From positions 1 through 45,103 of the forward strand of contig JBDRVE010000012.1 in NCBI GenBank assembly GCA_039801725.1: 45,103 bases of DNA, read 5' to 3'. The notes beneath the pieces were generated by a model. That model was given only the letters and a program-made list of their open reading frames with translations, had not been told where the DNA came from and did no database searches. Below are positions 24,865 through 34,416 of this stretch, piece by piece (the first letter of the stretch is position 1; every line of letters begins with the position of its first letter). The DNA is from a candidate division WOR-3 bacterium (GTDB lineage: Bacteria > Hydrothermota > Tepidihabitantia > Tepidihabitantales > DTDR01). A program made the position numbers and the translations under genes.

Positions 24865-24894
24865 AATAAAAAATTTTATTTTGTCAATAATATG
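24865..24894 (-). promoter_or_regulatory. Promoter of the lysine-rich ORF and mfd
   Basis: On the minus strand, a TTGACA -35 near 24886-24891, about 16 nt, then a TAAAAT-type -10 near 24864-24869. The SD and ATG (24837) lie downstream with a normal leader. Confidence 0.6.
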
Positions 24895-25061
24895 GAGATT
24901 TTTCAAGATGGGTAATCACTCCAAGGGAAATTGCTTCTTTCTTCTTTATAGTTGCCCATAACACACAAATAAGTTATCTTTAAATTAAAGCACGAGGAAA
25001 TTTTAGTAATTTGGATTGTGAACTATTTCGATAAGTTTCGTATGGGATTAAGTGAAGATAC

Positions 25062-26024
25062 TCACAGGGTATTACCGTGCATATCGGTTTTAATTAAATA
25101 GATATCAACTCCCCTGGTACCGGTAGAACCAGTAATTATATATCCACCATCAAGTGTTTGCTGAACTGAATAACCATATCCAGAACGTTCAATAAAGGTC
25201 TTTTTCCACAAAAGATTGCTATTCTCATCTGTTTTAATTAAATCAACACACTCCATATAAGAATGAGGGTAATAATACTTAATATCGCCTACAATTATAT
25301 ATCCCATATCAGATGTCTGCCGAACCGAATAACTACGGTTTGAGGGTAAAAATTTTTCCCATAAAAGATTGTCCCTTTTATCTGTTTTAATTAAATAGAC
25401 ATTTGGTTTGTAGTTACCGAAAGAATAGGTATAGCCGGTGATAATATATCCGCTATCGGTTGTTTGTTGGACAGAACCACCGTAAGGAACTCTGTTTAGT
25501 AAAGGAAATGCCAATTTAATAGTTCCAGTAGTAGGAATTTCATATAAAAGCCCTACTCCGCTGAAATGTTCTGTAGCAGCACTCACAGCCCGATTTGTTT
25601 TATCTACTATAGAATTAGAAAGAAGTTCCCAACAGTTCATTGGTTCAAGCAAGCCTATTCGCAAATTTTCTTCTTTTGCATCTTCCGGTAACGAAGCGAG
25701 GATGTACTTAATTCTAATTGTCACAGGTTTTAAAAAAGTGAATTCTTTTTCTTCTGAGAAAGTAACCCAATATAAATTTCCATATTGCCCAAAAATCTCT
25801 GAAGATGTTTTTACAGTAATTGTAATTTGGGTAGAAAGAGCTCCTGGCGGAATTTCTAAAATAAGTTTTGCATCGGTAGAAACTATGGTGCCACCATTAG
25901 GACTTATTACAGCAGTTACTGAATCGCTAAGTTCTTTCTTTTTCTTACAACCGAAAGATAAAATAAGACAAAAGATTAAAAAGAAAGTAAAAATTTTAAT
26001 TAAAAAGTTACTTCTTATTTTTGC
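25062..26024 (-). pseudogene. Lipoprotein with beta-propeller repeats, lacking a normal start codon
   Basis: The minus-strand frame is open from 26024 to the TGA at 25062, but no ATG, GTG or TTG occurs before codon ~100 (GTG at 25724). The open frame begins with a lipoprotein signal (FLIFCLILSFGCKKKKE, Cys lipidation site), with ATA at 26018 as the nearest start-like codon. Then comes an Ig/ZU5-like segment (AVISPNGGTIVSTDAKLILE) and propeller-type repeats (YSVRQTSDMGYIIVGD, YSVQQTLDGGYIITGS). It stops early inside a repeat at KTDMHGNTL-TGA; changing TGA to TGG would extend it by 11 codons. Start loss plus truncation suggests decay. An AUA start is the alternative. Confidence 0.6.
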
Positions 26025-26027
26025 TTA

Positions 26028-26916
26028 AAAACAACTTTTTATAATTATATTTTAGTTAGATAAATTATTTTGGTGAATAAGAAAAAGTAAATGTGTTAAG
26101 ACATGGTTCCAAGTTAATAGAAATATTAAGCTAAGAAATGCCTTTGCCACCGATTATACATCCAATTATGTTTTTTGAAAACAATAACCTACCTGTCACG
26201 TCTTTATAAATTGCTATCTTCTTTTATCTCTACTGGTTGGCTTTTTTACTCTTTTTGAGCCACCTTTTCCTGCCAGCAAAGCAATTGCCTGCCCTCCTAA
26301 ATTATTTAAAAAGGCTTGCGGCACTTGCCTTAACTAATGACCTAACCTTTCCGTCCATTTCTAATAAACTTATTATTATCCATAATAAAGTGATTATGTT
26401 TATCACTAATAAAGGAATTATTAATAACTTTAATAAAAGTATTATTATTATCTTTAATAAAAGACTTTATTATTCATATATTATTCATATTAAGAAGTCC
26501 TACCCTGTATCATACCCCTCTACCGTCCTCCAACGGTATTTTCTTTAATTCTTTTAACAAATTGGTTATTTCGAAGGGGAAAAAGGATTTAAAAAATTAT
26601 CAAGAAAGCCTCATAACTCACCAAAAAGAACGGATTTTTATTTGTTGGGTTGGTTATAATACGGTTAAAGATGTTAGGGAATAGATAAAGAAGTGTTTTG
26701 GCAGTAAGACTGGAGCAAAGAATTTGGCGGCGATAATCCTTAATAAGTTTAAATTGCTTTAATGAGAGATAGTATAAAATTTATGGTGCTGTTTTAGGAA
26801 AAGTATTAAAAGGAAGAAAAAAGGGATACCACGGAAGGGCAAAAGGTTGCATAAAACCGATGAGAAGAAATTTTAATATAAGATTAGTAATATTTTCTTA
26901 AAGAATAAAGAGTTTT
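26028..26916. other. Degraded intergenic region
   Basis: About 890 nt. Minus strand 26214-26358 holds a frameshifted mini-gene (see its own entry). Plus strand ~26500-26643 reads as protein-like sequence (THQKERIFICWVGYNTVKD) up to a TAG. It continues in the same frame after the stop (KTGAKNLAAIILNKFKLL) to 26760; the family is not recognised. Between them, 26380-26480 is a run of AATAA/TTATT-rich repeats. The block TACCACGGAAGGGCAAAAGG near 26830 loosely resembles 6945-6970. Nothing appears functional. Confidence 0.4.
26214..26358 (-). pseudogene. Frameshifted mini-gene of about 48 codons
   Basis: From the ATG at 26358 the frame reads MDGKVRSLVKASAASLFK and hits TAA. The +1 frame continues LNNLGGQAIALLAGKGGSKR and ends in a basic tail (KPTSRDKRR) at the TAG 26214-26216. 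The two halves fit as one small basic protein broken at a TTTTTAAATAA tract. No SD is seen. It may be a real indel, a recent pseudogene, or an assembly error. Confidence 0.35.
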
Positions 26917-27426
26917 TTAAGCAACCTCTTCAATAAGAAAGAGAGGTTGACCATATTCTACTGGTGAACCATCTTCTACTAAAATATCAATAATCTTACT
27001 TTTCTTTTCTGCTTTAATTTCGTTCATTAATTTCATTGCCTCAATAATACAAAGGGTAGCGCCCTTTTCAACAATATCTCCTTTTTCACAAAAAGGTGGC
27101 GCATCTGGCTTTGGTCGGCGATAAAAGGTACCAACCATTGGTGAGGTTATTTTTTCATACTTTTCCTCTTCAATCGTTGTTAATTCCTTTTCTTCTTTTT
27201 GGGCAGTGGTGGTTTCCGAAGTTAAAGAAATCGTTGTTTTTTCTTCTTCCGGTTTGGAAACAGATAATTGAGGAGTAATTTGGGTAGGATAGGTTTTTAA
27301 CTCTATTTTTATTTCTCCTAAATCTAATTTAATTTCAGAAAATTTGAATTTAGAAAGTAAATTTAAAAGTTCTTCTAAATATTTAATATCTTTTTTGTCG
27401 TTACCATTAGCAGATTTTTGTTCCAT
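26917..27426 (-). CDS. accB: Possible separately translated AccB-like biotin carrier (internal start)
   Basis: An in-frame ATG at 27426 (Met453 of the fusion) has AAGGAGG at 27432-27438, 5 nt away, which is an optimal ribosome site. It would give a 169-residue protein beginning [12 protein letters not shown], whose layout and length match a complete AccB. The start coincides with the domain boundary. The SD is also the codons for Lys-Glu-Glu, so chance is possible. Confidence 0.45.
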   Translation of the reverse strand: MEQKSANGNDKKDIKYLEELLNLLSKFKFSEIKLDLGEIKIELKTYPTQITPQLSVSKPEEEKTTISLTSETTTAQKEEKELTTIEEEKYEKITSPMVGTFYRRPKPDAPPFCEKGDIVEKGATLCIIEAMKLMNEIKAEKKSKIIDILVEDGSPVEYGQPLFLIEEVA

Positions 27427-28782
27427 TTTTTCCTCCTTAAACTTTTCCCTATTTTTTCTTTTTTCAAAAAATTTTAAAGCAATCTCTGGAAAAAGGGCAT
27501 AAGTGATATAATCCTCTTCCTTTTCTATTAATTCCGGCGAAAGTTCTTTTTTTACTTTATCTAAAATTGGTGATAATAAATCAGCCGGTCGGCAGGCAAT
27601 TGGTTTTTCATCACCCAAAATTTTTTTTATAAGTTTCTCTTCAATTGGTGCTGGTGGAGCGCCATAAAGTCCTTTTACGTAATCTTTTACTTCCTTGGGG
27701 ATAATTTTATATCTTTCACCACTGATAACATTGAAAACCGCTTGGACACCAACAATCTGACTTGTTGGTGTTACTAATGGTGGGTATCCTAAATCCCTTC
27801 TTACCAAAGGAACCTCTTTTAATACTTCCGGTAATTTTTCTTCGGCTTTCATTTCTTTTAATTGGGAATAGAGATTGGAAGCCATTCCGCCAGGAATTTG
27901 ATGGATAAGTACCTCTTCATCAACCAACTTTTCATATTTTATATTTTTTTTCTTTCTAACTTTTTCAAAATGTTCGGAAATCTCTCTTATTACCTCTTTC
28001 TTTAATTCAGTTGCAATTTTATAATCTTCAAAAATATAAAGCATCGTTTCAATTGCTGGTTGGGAAGTTCCAAAGGAGAGAGGAGCGTGAGCCGTATCAA
28101 TAATATCCACACCGGCTTCGATTGCTTTAAGATAAGAAGCGACAGCCATTCCTGAAGAAGAATGGGTATGAAGTTGAACGGGTAATTTAAGTTCCTCTTT
28201 GAGTGCTTTTACTAACTCATAAGCAACTTTTGGGGAAATAATCCCTGCCATATCTTTTATGCAGATACTATCAATTCCCAATTCCTTTTGTTCTTTTGCC
28301 TTTTTAACATAATATTCAATTGTGTGGACTGGTGAAATAGTGTAGCAGATAGTTCCTTGGCAATGTTTATTTAATTTCTTAACGGTTTCAATCGCTTTTA
28401 CTAAATTTCGTGTATCATTTAAGGCATCAAAAACACGAAAGATATCAATTCCTCGTTCACTTGCCTTTTCAATAAAAGCAACCAGCAAATCATCCGGATA
28501 GTTTTTATAGCCAACAATATTTTGACCTCTCAGCAACATCTGAAGTTTGGTTTTTTTAATCTGTTTTCTGATAAAAGAAAGTCTTTCCCAAGGGTCTTCC
28601 AAAAGATAACGGATACAAACATCAAAAGTAGCCCCACCCCACATTTCTAAAGAATAATATCCTGCTTCATCAAATTTTGGCAAAATTTCGCTAAAATCTT
28701 CAATACTCATGCGGGTTGCCCAAAGGGATTGGTGGGCATCTCTGAGAGTGGTGTCTGTTATTTTAATTTTCTTTTTCTCCAT
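26917..28782 (-). CDS. Oxaloacetate decarboxylase/pyruvate carboxylase carboxyltransferase fused to biotin carrier protein
   Basis: 621 residues. Residues 1-~300 are the carboxyltransferase TIM barrel: [27 protein letters not shown], and [13 protein letters not shown] (metal site). Residues ~300-440 form the conserved carboxylase region ([22 protein letters not shown]). Residues 453-621 look like acetyl-CoA carboxylase carrier AccB: a helical N-region ([13 protein letters not shown]), a Thr/Glu linker, then [18 protein letters not shown] and [12 protein letters not shown] with biotin Lys584. The enzyme moves CO2 between biotin and pyruvate/oxaloacetate; the biotin carboxylase subunit is not in this window. 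An SD (AAAGGAG) precedes the start, which overlaps murF by 20 nt. Confidence 0.88.
   Translation of the reverse strand: MEKKKIKITDTTLRDAHQSLWATRMSIEDFSEILPKFDEAGYYSLEMWGGATFDVCIRYLLEDPWERLSFIRKQIKKTKLQMLLRGQNIVGYKNYPDDLLVAFIEKASERGIDIFRVFDALNDTRNLVKAIETVKKLNKHCQGTICYTISPVHTIEYYVKKAKEQKELGIDSICIKDMAGIISPKVAYELVKALKEELKLPVQLHTHSSSGMAVASYLKAIEAGVDIIDTAHAPLSFGTSQPAIETMLYIFEDYKIATELKKEVIREISEHFEKVRKKKNIKYEKLVDEEVLIHQIPGGMASNLYSQLKEMKAEEKLPEVLKEVPLVRRDLGYPPLVTPTSQIVGVQAVFNVISGERYKIIPKEVKDYVKGLYGAPPAPIEEKLIKKILGDEKPIACRPADLLSPILDKVKKELSPELIEKEEDYITYALFPEIALKFFEKRKNREKFKEEKMEQKSANGNDKKDIKYLEELLNLLSKFKFSEIKLDLGEIKIELKTYPTQITPQLSVSKPEEEKTTISLTSETTTAQKEEKELTTIEEEKYEKITSPMVGTFYRRPKPDAPPFCEKGDIVEKGATLCIIEAMKLMNEIKAEKKSKIIDILVEDGSPVEYGQPLFLIEEVA
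27427..27438 (-). promoter_or_regulatory. Internal ribosome-binding site at the OadA-AccB junction
   Basis: Minus strand AAGGAGG, 5 nt, ATG, inside an open reading frame. It is as strong as the SD sites of stand-alone genes in this window. Confidence 0.5.
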
Positions 28783-30148
28783 AATACTCCTTTAATTTAT
28801 AAAATATTTCTTCCATTTTCAAAATTCTTGAACCTTTAATTAAAATTATATCTCCTTCTTTTAAAATTTCAATCACTTTTGCTATTAATTTATCTTTTGA
28901 ATCTAAAGAAAAATAATAAAAATCTTCTTCCTTACGCTCTTTGTTAAGAAAACCTTTCTTTACCTCTTCTCCGTAATCACCATAAAAAATTAATTTATCA
29001 AAAATTGCTCCGGCTTTTTCTCCCAGTTGATAATGGAACTCCGAACTCTTTTCACCCAATTCTTTCATATCACCCAAAATACCAATCTTTCGTTCTTTTT
29101 TGAAAATTGTTTTTAAAATCTCGAAGGCATTTTCCATAGAAGAAGGGTTAGCATTGTAGCAATCTAAAAGGATAGTTATATTTTTAAGTTGGTATAAATT
29201 AGTTCTCATTGGTGGCGGTTGGAAATCTTTTATATCGAGGAATTGATAAATATCTAAATTTAAAGCTTTAATTACACTCAAACTGGCTAAAAAATTATAA
29301 ATATTGTGGATACCGATTAAAGGAAGTTTTATTTCTATTTTATCAAAAAGAAGAATTTTGGTGCTATCTTTATTTAATTCCAAGGGAGTGGCAAAGATTT
29401 CGCATTCCTTATTTTTGATGCCAAAGAAAATCTTTTTGAGCGAAAAGTCTTTACTCATCTCTTTTACAATTGGATCATCGTTGTTAAGAATAGCAATTCC
29501 GTTAGGAGTGAGATATTCTAAAAGTTCGCTTTTTTCCTTCGCCACTCCTTTTCGGTCTTTTAAAAATTCTAAATGGGTATCACCAATATTGGTGATAATT
29601 CCAATATCAGGATTAGCAATTTCGCAAAGAGTTTTGATTCCGCCCAATTGGTTCATTTCCATTTCCAAAACAAGAAATTCCGTGTCTTTTGTTAGTTCGA
29701 AAATTGTTAAAGGGACACCAATATCATTGTTATAACTTTCTTTTGCTTTTACTACTTTATATTTTTTTTCTAATAAAAAGGCAGTTAACTCTTTTACGGT
29801 TGTCTTTCCGTTACTTCCGGTGACAGCAATTGTTGGGCAATGGAAAAGGGAACGGTAATATTTCGCTATTTCTCCCAAGGCAGTTCGGCAGTTAATTACT
29901 TTTATCAAGCAGATGTTTTTAAATTCCGGTATTTTAGAAGGATTATCAAAAATTATTGCTTTCGCACCCTTTTCAATTGCTTCTTTAATAAAATCGTGGC
30001 CATCAAAATTGTTTCCCTTTATCGCAATGAATAATTCGCCTTCTTTGACTTTTCGGGAATCGATGCTTATTCCGGTTATTAAGAAGTCAGAAAAATTGTT
30101 TAAAACCTCGCCTTTTGTTGCTTTTAAAATCTCTGAGATTTTGAGCAT
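28763..30148 (-). CDS. murF: UDP-N-acetylmuramoyl-tripeptide--D-alanyl-D-alanine ligase
   Basis: 461 residues. Mur-ligase order is clear: an N-terminal UDP-binding region ([20 protein letters not shown]), ATP loop [12 protein letters not shown] (110-120; K115), [20 protein letters not shown], then the C-terminal [14 protein letters not shown] and [11 protein letters not shown]. MurF adds D-Ala-D-Ala in the last cytoplasmic step of peptidoglycan precursor synthesis, so the cell makes a wall. It lies 1 nt after queA. Confidence 0.95.
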   Translation of the reverse strand: MLKISEILKATKGEVLNNFSDFLITGISIDSRKVKEGELFIAIKGNNFDGHDFIKEAIEKGAKAIIFDNPSKIPEFKNICLIKVINCRTALGEIAKYYRSLFHCPTIAVTGSNGKTTVKELTAFLLEKKYKVVKAKESYNNDIGVPLTIFELTKDTEFLVLEMEMNQLGGIKTLCEIANPDIGIITNIGDTHLEFLKDRKGVAKEKSELLEYLTPNGIAILNNDDPIVKEMSKDFSLKKIFFGIKNKECEIFATPLELNKDSTKILLFDKIEIKLPLIGIHNIYNFLASLSVIKALNLDIYQFLDIKDFQPPPMRTNLYQLKNITILLDCYNANPSSMENAFEILKTIFKKERKIGILGDMKELGEKSSEFHYQLGEKAGAIFDKLIFYGDYGEEVKKGFLNKERKEEDFYYFSLDSKDKLIAKVIEILKEGDIILIKGSRILKMEEIFYKLKEYYGEKEN

Positions 30149-30149
30149 T

Positions 30150-31163
30150 TTATATTATAAACATTGCATCACCAAAAGAGTAAAAATAAAATTTTCTTTC
30201 AATAGCATATTGATAGGCTTGGAAGATCAATTCTTTGCCAGCAAAGGCACAGACCAAAAGGAGCAGAGGAGACTTGGGTAAATGGAAATTGGTTATTAAA
30301 GCATCAATAATTTTGAATTGGAAAGGTGGATAAATAAAGAGGTTGGTAGTATAATATCCTGGTAATAGTTTGTCAAAATCTTTCATTTGACTTTCTAAAG
30401 CCCGAACTACCGTCGTACCGCAGGCGATGATTCTTTTATTCTCTTTTTTTGTTTCTTCAACCATTTTTATCAAATCTTCAGGAATTTCGTAGTCTTCGTA
30501 GTACATTTGATGGTCTTCGATATTTTCGGTCTTTATTGGTCGGAAAGTTCCTAAACTACAGTGGAGAGTTAAGAATCCAATTTTAACCTTTTTCTCTCTT
30601 ATTTTTTCAATCAATTCGTTGGTAAAATGGAAACCAGCCGTGGGAGCAGCAACGGCACCTTCTTTTGTAGCAAAAATTGTTTGGTAATCATCTTCTTTTA
30701 TGTTTAAATTTTTTATATAAGGGGGTAAAGGAATATTACCATATTTTTCTATTACTTCTCGATCACTGCTGTTGAGAAATTGAATAATTCTGACCCCTTC
30801 TTTTTTTCTTTCTAAAATCTTTATTTCCTGACCATCAATCTTTAAGATTATTCCTTCTTTCATCTTTTTGGCTGGGCGAGTGAGGGCTTCCCAAAGATTT
30901 TCACCAATTTTTCTTACTAAGAGAATCTCGCCTTCTTTTCCATCAGGAAGCTTTACGTAAAGTCGTGCTTTTATAACCTTGGTATTATTAAAAATAATCA
31001 AATCGCCTGGATTGAGATATTCAATAATATCATTAAAATTTCTTTCTTGGAAACTCCTTTCTTTTCGATTGACAATTAATAAACGGGAAAAGCCTCTTTC
31101 CTTAGGTGGTTCTTGGGCAATCAGTTCTTTTGGTAAATAGTAGTCAAATTCATTTAATTTCAC
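30150..31163 (-). CDS. queA: S-adenosylmethionine:tRNA ribosyltransferase-isomerase
   Basis: 337 residues. QueA motifs: NEFDYYLPKELIAQEPP at the start, IIFNNTKVIKARL, APTAGFHFT (near 172-180), CSLGTFRPI, CGTTVVRALES and FHLPKSPLLLLVCAFAG. It builds the epoxyqueuosine side chain on tRNA using the ribosyl part of SAM. No tgt or queG is adjacent. The start overlaps the SagB-like gene by 4 nt. Confidence 0.96.
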   Translation of the reverse strand: MKLNEFDYYLPKELIAQEPPKERGFSRLLIVNRKERSFQERNFNDIIEYLNPGDLIIFNNTKVIKARLYVKLPDGKEGEILLVRKIGENLWEALTRPAKKMKEGIILKIDGQEIKILERKKEGVRIIQFLNSSDREVIEKYGNIPLPPYIKNLNIKEDDYQTIFATKEGAVAAPTAGFHFTNELIEKIREKKVKIGFLTLHCSLGTFRPIKTENIEDHQMYYEDYEIPEDLIKMVEETKKENKRIIACGTTVVRALESQMKDFDKLLPGYYTTNLFIYPPFQFKIIDALITNFHLPKSPLLLLVCAFAGKELIFQAYQYAIERKFYFYSFGDAMFII

Positions 31164-31810
31164 TTTTTTCTGCCAACCGGCATAATATAAAGGACATCTT
31201 CTTTTATTTTTAAAATCTTTTTTACTTCTTTATCATTAAAGGCACCGATAACAACCGTGCCTAATCCCATTGTTTCGCATTGGAGATGGATATTCTGGCC
31301 ACAATGGCCAACTTCCATATGGACATATCTAATTCCCCGCTCTCCATAATGGGAGGTGGTTCTTTCATAGTTAGCAGCAATAATAATATTAATCGGAGCA
31401 TTCAATATATATTCCTGTTGCCAGGCAGCCGCCATCAATTCTTTTCTCACATCCTTTTCCAATATCAATTTGATACTGTGCTCTTCTGGAAGGTATTGAT
31501 AAACCCCTGGTTTTAAGTCTTTCACTTCTCCGGCTACTAAATAGATAACCAAAGGATAGGTAGCACCGGCCGAAGGGCAGGTTTTGCCACCCCAATCAGC
31601 AGTGATTCCGTACGCCGCCCATAATAATTGCGAAACCTCTTCTAAAGTTAGCGGTGCTTTTTTATAACTTCTTATCGATCTTCTTTTCAAAAGGGCTTCT
31701 TCAACACTTACATCACTTTTGTATCTCGGTTTTGGTAACTTCACCTTGCCTCCTTTTTCGCCAAAAAAGAGAGTTAAGAAAAGTAGATTTAAAATAATAA
31801 ATCTTTTCAT
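31160..31810 (-). CDS. SagB-type nitroreductase-fold oxidoreductase with signal peptide
   Basis: 216 residues. A signal-like N-terminus (MKRFIILNLLFLTLFFG) precedes LLKRRSIRSYKKAPLTLEEVSQLLWAAYG, typical of SagB/ThcOx-type FMN oxidoreductases. Next come CPSAGATYPL, HMEVGHCGQNIHLQCETMGLG and a final MPVGRK. Cytoplasmic members oxidise azolines in peptide natural products; the exported, free-standing group is of unknown function. No peptide-cyclising genes are nearby. An SD (GAGGAG) is 6 nt before the ATG. Confidence 0.8.
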   Translation of the reverse strand: MKRFIILNLLFLTLFFGEKGGKVKLPKPRYKSDVSVEEALLKRRSIRSYKKAPLTLEEVSQLLWAAYGITADWGGKTCPSAGATYPLVIYLVAGEVKDLKPGVYQYLPEEHSIKLILEKDVRKELMAAAWQQEYILNAPINIIIAANYERTTSHYGERGIRYVHMEVGHCGQNIHLQCETMGLGTVVIGAFNDKEVKKILKIKEDVLYIMPVGRKK

Positions 31811-31811
31811 A

Positions 31812-32279
31812 TTATTCTCCTCTTAAAATCTTTTCCTTCATTTCTTTCTTATATTTTTCTAATTTTTTTCTTATTGTTTGTTCTTTTAGTGATAAAATTC
31901 TTAAAGCATAAAGGCAGGCATTGGTAATTCCTGCCTTACCAATAGCCATTGTTGCTACCGGAACACCGGCCGGCATTTGGACAATGGAAAGTAGGGAGTC
32001 AAGTCCCTGTAAGGAACTTGAAGGTAAAGGAACACCAATAACTGGTAGATTGGTATAAGCAGCAATTACACCAGGTAGATGCGCAGCCATACCAGCAATC
32101 GCAATTATTACTTGAAAATTTTTCTTTTCTAAATTTATTACATACTCTCTTAATTCATCAGGTGTCCGATGGGCAGAAAGAATTTTTAATTCATAAGGGA
32201 TTTGAAAATCTTTTAAAATACTTATTCCTTCTTCCACTATGGGCAAATCTGATTTTGAGCCAACAATGATCGCAATCAT
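31812..32279 (-). CDS. purE: N5-carboxyaminoimidazole ribonucleotide mutase
   Basis: 155 residues. Motifs: GSKSDLPIVEEGI, SAHRTPDEL, IAGMAAHLPGVIAAYT, VPLPSSSLQGLDSLLSIVQM, PAGVPVATMAIG. The last block is that of the bacterial class I mutase, which rearranges N5-CAIR to CAIR in purine synthesis. It heads the operon purE-sagB-like-queA-murF-oadA and starts with no SD directly behind a promoter. Confidence 0.94.
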   Translation of the reverse strand: MIAIIVGSKSDLPIVEEGISILKDFQIPYELKILSAHRTPDELREYVINLEKKNFQVIIAIAGMAAHLPGVIAAYTNLPVIGVPLPSSSLQGLDSLLSIVQMPAGVPVATMAIGKAGITNACLYALRILSLKEQTIRKKLEKYKKEMKEKILRGE

Positions 32280-32284
32280 AAAAA

Positions 32285-32312
32285 ATTATAGATAAAAAAA
32301 ATTCTTATTCAA
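32285..32312 (-). promoter_or_regulatory. Leaderless promoter of the purE operon
   Basis: Minus strand -35 TTGAAT (32307-32312), 16 nt, -10 TATAAT (32285-32290), then 5 nt to the ATG (32279). The -35 overlaps the last codons and stop of the upstream propeller gene. Confidence 0.75.
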
Positions 32313-34413
32313 GAATCACAAATTTTTCAGATATTTTTTCTTCCTCAGTTTCGATCAATAAAAAGTATAGCCCGGCTTTGAATTTACTGTCAATGGTAAT
32401 AACAAAATCCTCTTTTTCTCTTTTAAAATTTTTATCATCGGCTATTAATTTACCAAAGAAATCATAAATTTTTAATTGGGCATTTTCTTTTACATTTTTA
32501 ATTCTTAATAATACTTCTTTTTGATTTTTGATTACGGGGTTAGGATAAATTTTTATTTCGGAAGTAATCGGTTCTTCCGGATAGGGGAATCTTATCAATC
32601 CATCTTCGGTAGCGATTAATATCTCTTCCAGATAATCGTTAATATAAAGAGAACGATAGAAATTATTTCTCTTTTCCCAATTGGGTAAAAAATATTGATT
32701 ATAACTTCGCCACTTTTTCTTTTCGGGATAATAAATAGCGATTCCTTCTTTTGTTAAAAACCAGATTCGGTTGTGTTTATCGCAATTTACAAAATATACT
32801 TCATCCGATAGAATTCCGCTATTCTGAATAGTGAAGGTTTCGAAAGTTAGATCCTCTTTTAAAACTGCTGCTCCTTTGGGAGTGGCGACCCAAATTCTAC
32901 CTTTCCTATCGCAGCAGCAAGAATTGATGATTGGCGATAGGAGTCCAGCGGTAATGATTTTAATTTCGTCATCGGAAAAATTTCCTAAGGTATTTTTATG
33001 GTCGATTAAAAGTAAGCCATTTTTAGTTCCCAGATACACCCGATTTTTTTTGTCAAAGGTGAAATTAGAATTGTCGTAGATAGTATTAAGACCACCGATG
33101 GCCGGAATATTAAACTCATAAGAATTATTTAAAGAATCTAAGGCAATGATATTTTCGGCATTTCTTATCCACTTAGTATCGTAATAATCAATTCCTAAGG
33201 GACCAATCACATTTTTAAAACTTACTTCTCCCCATTGGTATGGGATAAAAGTATTATTTTCCGGTGAATAACAAGAGATGCCACCATTAAGTGCCCAATG
33301 AGCAATCCATAACCGATTTTTAGAATCTAATGCCAAAAAATGGGGGTTAATTAAGGTATCGGTTAACCAAATTATCTCGTTATTTGGTTTAATTACGCTG
33401 ATAGTTCTAATTCCCCAAGCCGTAAGATAATGGGTTAAATAAAGATTTCCTTCGTTATCAAAACAAACGTTATGAACTGTCTTGGAAAATAGGGAATTAA
33501 ACCAAATGGGTTTTTTAATAGTATCTACTACTTGATAAAGAAAACCACAAATATTAGGAGCCCAAGAACGGCAAATTGCGTAAAGTTTTGGTATGGTCTC
33601 TAAATCTAAATATAATCGCACTGTTTTATTAGGAGTTATTATCCGGAGTGTCTCTTTTAATACACAAAAGCCAGTATCCATTCCTAAATAAAAAGAGTTT
33701 TGATAAAAAGTAAAATCATAGACAATTTTTGGATTAGCAAAACGAAAATAAGGTAAAAACCGATTATTAGCTAAATAAGCAATTCCCAGTTCCGTTAAGA
33801 CAAAAAGAGTATCTCTTATCTTAGTAATTGATTTTACTGTTTCGCCCAAAGGTTGAGGAAAGTTCTTAATCTCGGATAAATCTTTTTTAATGATAGAAAC
33901 TCCCCGATTGGTACCTAAATAGATATTATCAAAAACTCTTATACATAAGATGTTGTTGGTTGGAATTTGGGGATATTCAAGTTTAATAATGCTATCGTCA
34001 TTAAAGTTACTTATTGTTCCTTTGGTGTTTATTAAATAAAAACCTTGGTTAGTAGCCAGAAAAAGGGTATCTTTTTTCACTACTAATTGGTTGATATTAA
34101 TAGAGTAAGGGATTTTTTCCGGCGGATAGGAATAAAATTTTTCTTTCTTTAAGTCAAAATAAACAAGTCCGCCATACTTTGTGCCAATCCAGAGATTGGA
34201 ATCAGCATCCCAAGATAAATCTTGTAAATAATTAGAGGTAAGACCATCAAAGTAGGAATAATATTTTTCCACACCAAAATCTTTGTTAGTAATAACTAAA
34301 CCACCTTCACCCCAAAGATAAAATTTGTCTTTGAATTTAACCATTCCATTAAAAAGGGTGTAATTGGTTATGAAGTTATTTATTAAAGTTAGATAAAATA
34401 TAAGAAGCCCCAT
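32305..34413 (-). CDS. Secreted beta-propeller protein with T9SS sorting domain
   Basis: 702 residues. A signal peptide-like start (MGLLIFYLTLI) precedes many regulator-propeller-type repeats (NLWIGTKYGGLVYFD, RVYLGTKNGLLLIDH, RIWVATPKGAAVLKED, RIWFLTKEGIAIYYP). The last ~80 residues are a type A T9SS C-terminal domain (IKIYPNPVIK, LKIYDFFGKLIADD, GLYFLLIETEEEK, ending EKFVILE). It is probably a surface or extracellular protein exported by T9SS and processed by the PorU-like protein upstream. It follows the glycosyltransferase gene by 3 nt. Confidence 0.85.
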   Translation of the reverse strand: MGLLIFYLTLINNFITNYTLFNGMVKFKDKFYLWGEGGLVITNKDFGVEKYYSYFDGLTSNYLQDLSWDADSNLWIGTKYGGLVYFDLKKEKFYSYPPEKIPYSININQLVVKKDTLFLATNQGFYLINTKGTISNFNDDSIIKLEYPQIPTNNILCIRVFDNIYLGTNRGVSIIKKDLSEIKNFPQPLGETVKSITKIRDTLFVLTELGIAYLANNRFLPYFRFANPKIVYDFTFYQNSFYLGMDTGFCVLKETLRIITPNKTVRLYLDLETIPKLYAICRSWAPNICGFLYQVVDTIKKPIWFNSLFSKTVHNVCFDNEGNLYLTHYLTAWGIRTISVIKPNNEIIWLTDTLINPHFLALDSKNRLWIAHWALNGGISCYSPENNTFIPYQWGEVSFKNVIGPLGIDYYDTKWIRNAENIIALDSLNNSYEFNIPAIGGLNTIYDNSNFTFDKKNRVYLGTKNGLLLIDHKNTLGNFSDDEIKIITAGLLSPIINSCCCDRKGRIWVATPKGAAVLKEDLTFETFTIQNSGILSDEVYFVNCDKHNRIWFLTKEGIAIYYPEKKKWRSYNQYFLPNWEKRNNFYRSLYINDYLEEILIATEDGLIRFPYPEEPITSEIKIYPNPVIKNQKEVLLRIKNVKENAQLKIYDFFGKLIADDKNFKREKEDFVITIDSKFKAGLYFLLIETEEEKISEKFVILE

Positions 34414-34416
34414 TTC

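Noticed and set aside
25062-25064. TGA read as a sense codon
   Set aside because: Several intact genes here end in TGA (for example arcC, porA and the DUF89 gene), so the standard code applies.
25702-26028. A 108-codon plus-strand ORF
   Set aside because: It is the antisense shadow of the lipoprotein pseudogene, whose minus-strand frame has a signal peptide and domain pattern.
26380-26480. Possible repeat array or CRISPR-like spacing of AATAAAG units
   Set aside because: The units are irregular, short and AT-only, with no constant spacer length.
26237-26548. A 103-codon plus-strand ORF
   Set aside because: It is made of low-complexity Ile/Asn/Lys runs from AATAA repeats, has no SD, and lies opposite a better coding remnant.
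31911-31937. Inverted repeat AAGGCAGG / CCTGCCTT resembling the palindromic elements
   Set aside because: It falls in conserved purE coding sequence and lacks the core motif, so it is taken as chance.
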